Shown piece by piece: positions 60,177-64,000 of a stretch of 64,000 nucleotides of DNA. This stretch comes from Thermoplasmata archaeon (GTDB taxonomy: Archaea; Thermoplasmatota; Thermoplasmata; Methanomassiliicoccales; Methanomethylophilaceae), in NCBI GenBank assembly GCA_015063285.1, contig SUST01000004.1, positions 78,561-142,560 on the forward strand, in the 5' to 3' direction. Made by a program: the position numbers and the translations under genes. The notes beneath the pieces are model-generated. The model made no database searches, was not told the origin of the DNA, and saw only the letters and a program-made list of their open reading frames with translations. How positions within the stretch are numbered: position 1 is the first letter of the stretch; each line of letters begins with the position of its first letter.

Positions 60177-60269
60177 CCTTAGGGTATTGGTCCTGTGTGA
60201 AAAAGTAAAGATGTTTCCCGGAGGGTGCGGAGGATCATCCGACGCCCTTCAGGTTCTTTGCATCAGTCT
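60177..60269. terminator. Intergenic region between convergent genes
   Basis: 93 bases. The stretch GGGTGCGGA-N6-TCCGACGCCC (60226-60250) makes an imperfect hairpin with one mismatch and could end transcription of the carboxylesterase or the MATE gene. Nothing else is seen. Confidence 0.4.
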
Positions 60270-61877
60270 TCAGATGCAGTAGTATTTGGTCAGGAAGTAG
60301 GCCTTCTCCCAATCGAGGATCTTCCTCTCTGATTCCTTCTCAGGGTGGATGTTGAACTCATCGAAGACCATGACGTACTTGTTCTCGAGATCGTACAGGG
60401 GCCAGTCCTTTGCCTTTCCGTCGGGAGAGATGTCAGCGCTGAGGGATGGGTTGCCTGTCTTCGAGAACTGTACCCAGATCTTACGCATGGTCTTTCCGAA
60501 TGTCTCGTCGAACATCCTTCCGGTGACGAGGGTCTCCTCGGGATGGTTGAACACGGTCGAGAGCTCGACTGCATGTCCGCTCCTCAACATCGGTACGGAG
60601 GACTCGGGTGTGAAGAAGTAGGCGTAGGTCTTACCTCCTGCCTTCGTCTGGTTCTCGGACATCCTGAACAGGGGTGCGATGAAAACTATCTGGTCGAAGA
60701 GACGGCTTCTGCCGTCGTACTCCTCGCACACATCTTTGGCGTTCTCGCAGAAGCTCAGGGCGAGCTTCTTCTCATCTTCCGTCAACTGGGAGAGCTTCCT
60801 CTTCATGCGTTCGTCTACGAATGCCCCGTATCCCTCCACACCGAAACCGGCCAGGAAGTAGGACATCTCGTCCTTGGTGCAGCCCTGCATGAAGACGATG
60901 TCCTTTGCCGCTCCCCTCTCATATTCTCCGTAGGGATCCAGAGGTACTGTCCTTCCGTCCCTCTCAGCCCATACGCGCAGCCCTAGCACGCCAGAGGCTT
61001 TTATGAACTCTTGGACATCGACCTTCTGAAGATCCGCTACCGTTTTGCAGCCGAGAATCTCCATTACCTCGTTGGTGCACTGTATGGCCTCTTCCGTGGA
61101 CCTTGTGAATACCGGGGAACCGCTCATCACTATGTCACGCTGGAAGTACTCGTGTGTTCCCTTGATCAGCGGGAGCAGCGATACGCTTCCTCCTCCCGCG
61201 GACTGTCCGAAGATCGTGACCTGTCCGGGATCCCCTCCGAATGCCGAGATGTTCTCATGGACCCATTTCAGTGCCATTGCCTGGTCCAGCAGTCCGAGGT
61301 TCTGTGCGTCAGGGTAATCCTTTCCGTCCGGCAGATGGGAGAGATGGAAGAAGCCGAAGACTCCCAGCCTGTACTCGATGGAGACCAGGATGATGTCCGG
61401 ATTCTCCTTGACGAAGTTGGTTCCCTCCTCCCTGGGTTCGGCTGTGCCGCCCATCTCGAAGGCGCCCCCGTGGATCCATACCATCACCGGTTTCTTCTTA
61501 TCCGAATTGTCGTCTGCCTTCCAGACGTTCAGATACAGGCAGTCCTCGCCCTGGACATAGAGGGAACCCATCTGACCGATGTTTCCTTCCTGGCAGGGAC
61601 ATTTCCCGAAGTAATAGGCTTCGTAGACCCCATCATCGGGGACGCAGTCAACAGGCGCTTTCCAGCGCAGATCCCCTACGGGCTGTTTGCCGACGAACGG
61701 GACGCCTTTGAATGCGATGACATTGTCGGTCTTCTTCCCGACGAACGTTCCGTTGATGCACTTCACGGCCAGCGATTTATCGTAATCGCCGTTCGTGATC
61801 TTTTTGTTCTCTCCATAGAGTGCATGCATCCGTTCCGTTACTTCCTTTTCGAGTTCTTTATTGTAAATGTCAATCAA
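60270..61877 (-). CDS. Type B carboxylesterase
   Basis: 535 residues, the usual length. The catalytic serine is in FGQSAGGGSVSLLPL (about residue 223), the glutamate in CTKDEMSYFLAG and the histidine in SGHAVELSTVFN. Oxyanion-hole glycines are in VMVWIHGGAFEMGG. EDCLYLNVW is also typical. It hydrolyses carboxyl esters; the substrate is unknown. No signal peptide, so cytoplasmic. The start is TTG, with GGGAG 8 bases before. Type B esterases are bacterial or eukaryotic in the main and rare in methanogens, so transfer from gut bacteria is likely. Confidence 0.9.
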   Translation of the reverse strand: MIDIYNKELEKEVTERMHALYGENKKITNGDYDKSLAVKCINGTFVGKKTDNVIAFKGVPFVGKQPVGDLRWKAPVDCVPDDGVYEAYYFGKCPCQEGNIGQMGSLYVQGEDCLYLNVWKADDNSDKKKPVMVWIHGGAFEMGGTAEPREEGTNFVKENPDIILVSIEYRLGVFGFFHLSHLPDGKDYPDAQNLGLLDQAMALKWVHENISAFGGDPGQVTIFGQSAGGGSVSLLPLIKGTHEYFQRDIVMSGSPVFTRSTEEAIQCTNEVMEILGCKTVADLQKVDVQEFIKASGVLGLRVWAERDGRTVPLDPYGEYERGAAKDIVFMQGCTKDEMSYFLAGFGVEGYGAFVDERMKRKLSQLTEDEKKLALSFCENAKDVCEEYDGRSRLFDQIVFIAPLFRMSENQTKAGGKTYAYFFTPESSVPMLRSGHAVELSTVFNHPEETLVTGRMFDETFGKTMRKIWVQFSKTGNPSLSADISPDGKAKDWPLYDLENKYVMVFDEFNIHPEKESERKILDWEKAYFLTKYYCI

Positions 61878-62155
61878 TATGTCATCTCCCTATCATTCTG
61901 CTTATCTGATAGTTTAGGTCTGAGGTGAAGAGGGTTTGTCCTTAAAAATAGTAGTCTTCCGATGAGTACAAGGTTTTGTCATGCTTTCAGGATCAAATCC
62001 TATTGCCGGTGTATCTATGTGAATAGACACTTCCGCTTATACCAGACCTTGTTTATTGTTCAGGCATATCAATTGTATCTCGTTATGCAAGCCTCAAGTT
62101 TCTTTTACCTCCATACCATTTTTTATTTCACCATAAGATTCTTAAAGTGATTCCG
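61878..62155. other. Intergenic region, nothing recognised
   Basis: 278 bases, AT-rich, between divergent genes. TTTTTTATTTC (about 62117-62127) may be the TATA of the following gene. A 62-codon frame at 61962-62150 lacks a ribosome site and has composition unlike its neighbours; I do not call it. Confidence 0.5.
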
Positions 62156-62542
62156 ATGCCCCAAATGAAATGTCTAGTCTGCGGAGGGACCACGCTCGTC
62201 CCTTACAAGTTCGCAGACCACTCTTTCGCAACCCAATGCTTCATGGATGCATTCGCATGCGTCAGATGTGGCCGTATAGAGTTCTATGCCAGAGATGATG
62301 TCCTCAAAAAGTGCATCTCCGATACCGTCCGTGTAATGGCTGCGGACAGAGAATCATCGAACAAATCAAACAATCTGGCAGCCCAGCTCACCAGTCTGAA
62401 GAAGGAGCTCGAGCACTGTGTCGAGAGGTCCAAGGACGATGATCTGACTGATGATGAGGCTAAGGAGTTGGAGGGCAGGATTCTCGATCTCTACAACAAG
62501 ATCAACGTTATCGAACACAAACTGGCCTCTCTTAAAGGCTGA
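62156..62542 (+). CDS. Zinc-ribbon plus coiled-coil protein
   Basis: 128 residues. CLVCGG and CVRCGR (about residues 6-11 and 35-40) form a zinc ribbon of the nucleic-acid-binding sort; the rest (about 60-128, NNLAAQLTSLKKELEHCVER and EAKELEGRILDLYNKINVIE) is an acidic-basic coiled coil. The start could be GTG 62147, ATG 62156 or ATG 62165; 62156 fits the TATA position best. The function is unknown; the build suggests a dimeric nucleic-acid or protein binder. It lies upstream of tRNA-Thr on the opposite strand. Confidence 0.65.
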   Translation: MPQMKCLVCGGTTLVPYKFADHSFATQCFMDAFACVRCGRIEFYARDDVLKKCISDTVRVMAADRESSNKSNNLAAQLTSLKKELEHCVERSKDDDLTDDEAKELEGRILDLYNKINVIEHKLASLKG

Positions 62543-62610
62543 GGATGTGGCCACCGGTGTCAGAATCGGTCATTTTCCATAACAATTGAGTTGGAGATAA
62601 TTGAAAAGAG

Positions 62611-62687
62611 TGGAGCCGCCTCTGAGATTCGAACTCAGGACCTGCTGATTACAAGTCAGCCGCACTACCGGGCTATGCAAAGGCGGC
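62611..62687 (-). tRNA. tRNA-Thr (anticodon UGU)
   Basis: Read on the minus strand: acceptor GCCGCCT pairs with AGGCGGC, the D-arm GCAT pairs with GTGC, the anticodon stem GCTGA/TCAGC encloses loop CTTGTAA with anticodon TGT, and the T-arm CTGAG-TTCGAAT-CTCAG is complete. The discriminator is T and CCA is encoded. No intron. The TATA box should lie in the 62700-62720 region. Confidence 0.95.
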
Positions 62688-62827
62688 AGGTAGTAATCCA
62701 TGGTATATGCATCTCGTTTATATGCGTTTCCACAGTCCGTATGGAGAAAAAGCTGGTGCCAGAGGCTAGGTAAGTATCCTGAAAAACGGCTGTCCAGTGC
62801 CTTATACGCGCTTTACTTTGCGATACC

Positions 62828-62840
62828 TATATAATAGGTG
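62828..62840 (+). promoter_or_regulatory. TATA element of the SlyD-like gene
   Basis: ACCTATATAATAGGT is a near-symmetrical AT core, about 50 bases before the ATG at 62884, so the leader would be about 20-25 bases and carries GGTGA 6 bases before the start. Confidence 0.5.
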
Positions 62841-62883
62841 ACGCTATCGGCGCAGTAGTTAATTACCAATCACGGTGAATATC

Positions 62884-63582
62884 ATGGCAGACGCAAAGAA
62901 GCTCGTTCGCCTTACATACAAGGCTTACCTCGCCGATGCAGACGAGAGACTCTATGACACTACAGACGCAGAAGCAGCCAAAGAGGCGGGAATCTTCAAC
63001 GAGAAGATGACCTACGCACCTATGGCTTACCTCTTCGGATCCAAGACCCTCTTCCCTGACCTCGAGGAGGCCATCGAGAAGGCAGAGATCGGAAAGGAGA
63101 CGACCATCACAATCCCCTGCGAGAAGGCAGCCGGAGCAAGGAACCCCAAGCTCATCGAGCTTCACCCTATCAAGGAGTTCTACAAGCAGGAGATCAACCC
63201 CTACCCTGGAATGTCCGTCTCACTGGGCAACAGGTCCGGAGTCATCATGTCCGTCGCAGCAGGACGTGTCAAGGTCGACTTCAACAACCAGCTCGCCGGC
63301 CACGACCTGAAGTACGTCTTCACCGTCACCGAGGAGATCACCGAGGCAGTAGCAAAGGCAAAGGCAATCATCGAGCTCACTTCCGGAACATCCGAGGGAT
63401 TCGAGGTCGCTGTCGAGTCCGACAAAGTCGTCGTCACCGAGGCCGAGACCTGCAAGTTCGATCAGAACTGGGCAATCGCCAAGTACAAGATCGTCGCAGA
63501 CCTCAGGGCAGCTTTCGATGTCACACGCGTCGAGTTCGTCCAGGTCTGGGAAGCCGCCAAGAAAGACGACAAGAAAGAGTGA
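62884..63582 (+). CDS. SlyD-like FKBP peptidyl-prolyl isomerase
   Basis: 232 residues. FKBP strands VRLTYKAYLADADERLYDTT and AYLFGSKTLFPDLEEAIEKA then an IF chaperone insert with ITIPCEKAAGARNPKLIELH, and the closing NNQLAGHDLKYVFTV, all SlyD/archaeal FKBP26-like. A C-terminal extension (about 150-232) ends in a charged tail. It speeds proline isomerisation and holds unfolded protein in the cytosol. The ATG at 62884 has GGTGA 6 bases upstream; an earlier GTG at 62875 is unlikely. The codon use is strongly biased (many GAG, AAG, ATC), suggesting high expression. A terminator follows. Confidence 0.9.
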   Translation: MADAKKLVRLTYKAYLADADERLYDTTDAEAAKEAGIFNEKMTYAPMAYLFGSKTLFPDLEEAIEKAEIGKETTITIPCEKAAGARNPKLIELHPIKEFYKQEINPYPGMSVSLGNRSGVIMSVAAGRVKVDFNNQLAGHDLKYVFTVTEEITEAVAKAKAIIELTSGTSEGFEVAVESDKVVVTEAETCKFDQNWAIAKYKIVADLRAAFDVTRVEFVQVWEAAKKDDKKE

Positions 63583-63584
63583 TG

Positions 63585-63602
63585 TTGGGGTTTACACCCC
63601 AA
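63585..63602 (+). terminator. Terminator after SlyD-like gene
   Basis: TTGGGGT-TTAC-ACCCCAA, 7-bp stem, just after the stop. A smaller hairpin ACCC-TTTC-GGGT followed by AATTTTT lies about 25 bases further on (63623-63641). Confidence 0.8.
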
Positions 63603-63663
63603 CTCCCCCAAAACTCTTTATCACCCTTTCGGGTAATTTTTGAACAAGTTTGATCCATCCATC

Positions 63664-63810
63664 TCAATCGAAGAACGCCAGTATGGTGTTCATCTCGTTG
63701 CTTCTGCTGCGGTCGATGCGGCAGCCGTACTTGTCGTACTTCATGTAGTTCTGTTCCCTTATCCTGCTGACCGGAAGAGGGCACAGAAGGGTCTGTTTGT
63801 AGTTGTTCAT
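63664..63810 (-). CDS. Candidate small protein
   Basis: 48 residues: MNNYKQTLLCPLPVSRIREQ, then NYMKYDKYGCRIDRSRSNEM and NTILAFFD. AGGTGAG lies 4 bases before the ATG. It is a basic, Tyr-rich peptide with two cysteines. I do not recognise it; it might bind nucleic acid. A TATA-like ATTATATTC lies about 55 bases before the start. Coding status is uncertain because of its size. Confidence 0.4.
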   Translation of the reverse strand: MNNYKQTLLCPLPVSRIREQNYMKYDKYGCRIDRSRSNEMNTILAFFD

Positions 63811-64000
63811 GTTTCTCACCTGCAGTCTTGGGGGCTGCAATTGGAATATGTCCGTAGGAATATAATAACATCAAATTGTAATTGTTGTTATGTTTGTAAT
63901 GTTTGTTATTTGCGGGTAGGACGCGTATTTTCGACATGTCTGGATTTATAAATAAAGTATATAAAGGGTAAAAACGAAAAACAGGTACTATTCTTCGATT
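63811..64000. other. Unassigned AT-rich region at window end
   Basis: 190 bases, AT-rich, with many short T- and A-runs (AATTGTAATTGTTGTTATG and similar). It holds a probable promoter for the small gene on the minus strand and a TATA-like TTTATAAATAAAG (about 63946-63958) for a plus-strand gene beyond the window. No open frame is supported. Confidence 0.4.

Noticed and set aside
60345..61928. Long plus-strand open frames opposite the carboxylesterase
   Set aside because: They mirror the codon pattern of the minus-strand esterase, have no family-like sequence and no promoter.
61962..62150. 62-codon plus-strand frame
   Set aside because: No ribosome site, aromatic- and Cys-rich sequence unlike its neighbours, and it runs across the likely promoter of the next gene.

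Overview
The window comes from an archaeon, almost certainly a methylotrophic methanogen of the order Methanomassiliicoccales (Methanomethylophilaceae-like, gut-type). Evidence: a methanol:corrinoid methyltransferase pair (mtaC-mtaB) beside the corrinoid-activating protein RamA; the methanogen homocysteine trio; a UbiA-type archaeal lipid prenyltransferase; archaeal TATA elements about 26 bp upstream of many start codons (many transcripts look leaderless); and in-frame TAG codons inside two otherwise intact conserved genes. The order is known to decode TAG as pyrrolysine. I read the stop codon of nearly every gene here; those read are TGA or TAA and none is TAG.

Layout. 1-3761: three co-directional minus-strand genes (zinc-ribbon membrane protein cut by the window edge, PAS protein, membrane-anchored regulator with two winged helices). 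3824-8724: thiE, a membrane-anchored FKBP, a Schlafen/AlbA-type regulator preceded by an unusual repeat array, the thiD-thiN fusion and a small unknown gene. 8725-16012: arginine biosynthesis as two divergent operons, argGH (minus) and argCJBD (plus). 16052-17005: a cation exchanger. 17114-30033: a metal or corrinoid acquisition island with two dockerin-like/substrate-binding fusion proteins, two BtuC/FecCD permeases, one ATPase, a membrane-anchored protein of unknown function, a membrane-anchored flavodoxin and a CobN-type chelatase subunit containing two in-frame TAG codons. 30180-36230: ACT protein, RluF-type pseudouridine synthase, GNAT, YqaJ-like nuclease, SLC13-type permease, a Na/Pi cotransporter with one in-frame TAG, and a MazF-like protein. 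36232-39111: isoprenoid lipid genes. 39145-42222: purine permease, ACT regulator and small proteins. 42349-51240: the methanol block (CrtC/AttH-like protein, PEP-synthase-like phosphotransferase, YaaH-like transporter, mtaB, mtaC, ramA, CobW-like GTPase). 51224-56415: zinc-ribbon proteins, an asparagine-synthase-like enzyme fused to a RelB/DinJ-like domain, and the homocysteine genes. 56473-64000: iron-sulfur flavoprotein, half an EtfA, UspA, MATE exporter, carboxylesterase, tRNA-Thr and a SlyD-like FKBP.

How it fits together. Methanol metabolism through MtaBC needs a corrinoid cofactor kept active by RamA. The 17-30 kb island plausibly supplies cobalt, iron or corrinoid for it. Five promoters (btuC-type operon, the gene at 24866, cobN, mtaC and the AlbA gene at 5701) carry a small palindrome of the form GGA-N7-TCC at the same place, between the TATA box and the transcription start. 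This suggests one repressor governs this set.

The most notable points are the TAG-containing cobN and Na/Pi cotransporter genes, the shared palindrome, the repeat array before the AlbA gene, the PP-loop ATPase/RelB-like fusion, and the dockerin-like substrate-binding proteins with duplicated C-terminal modules. All functional calls come from reading translated sequence; no database search was possible.
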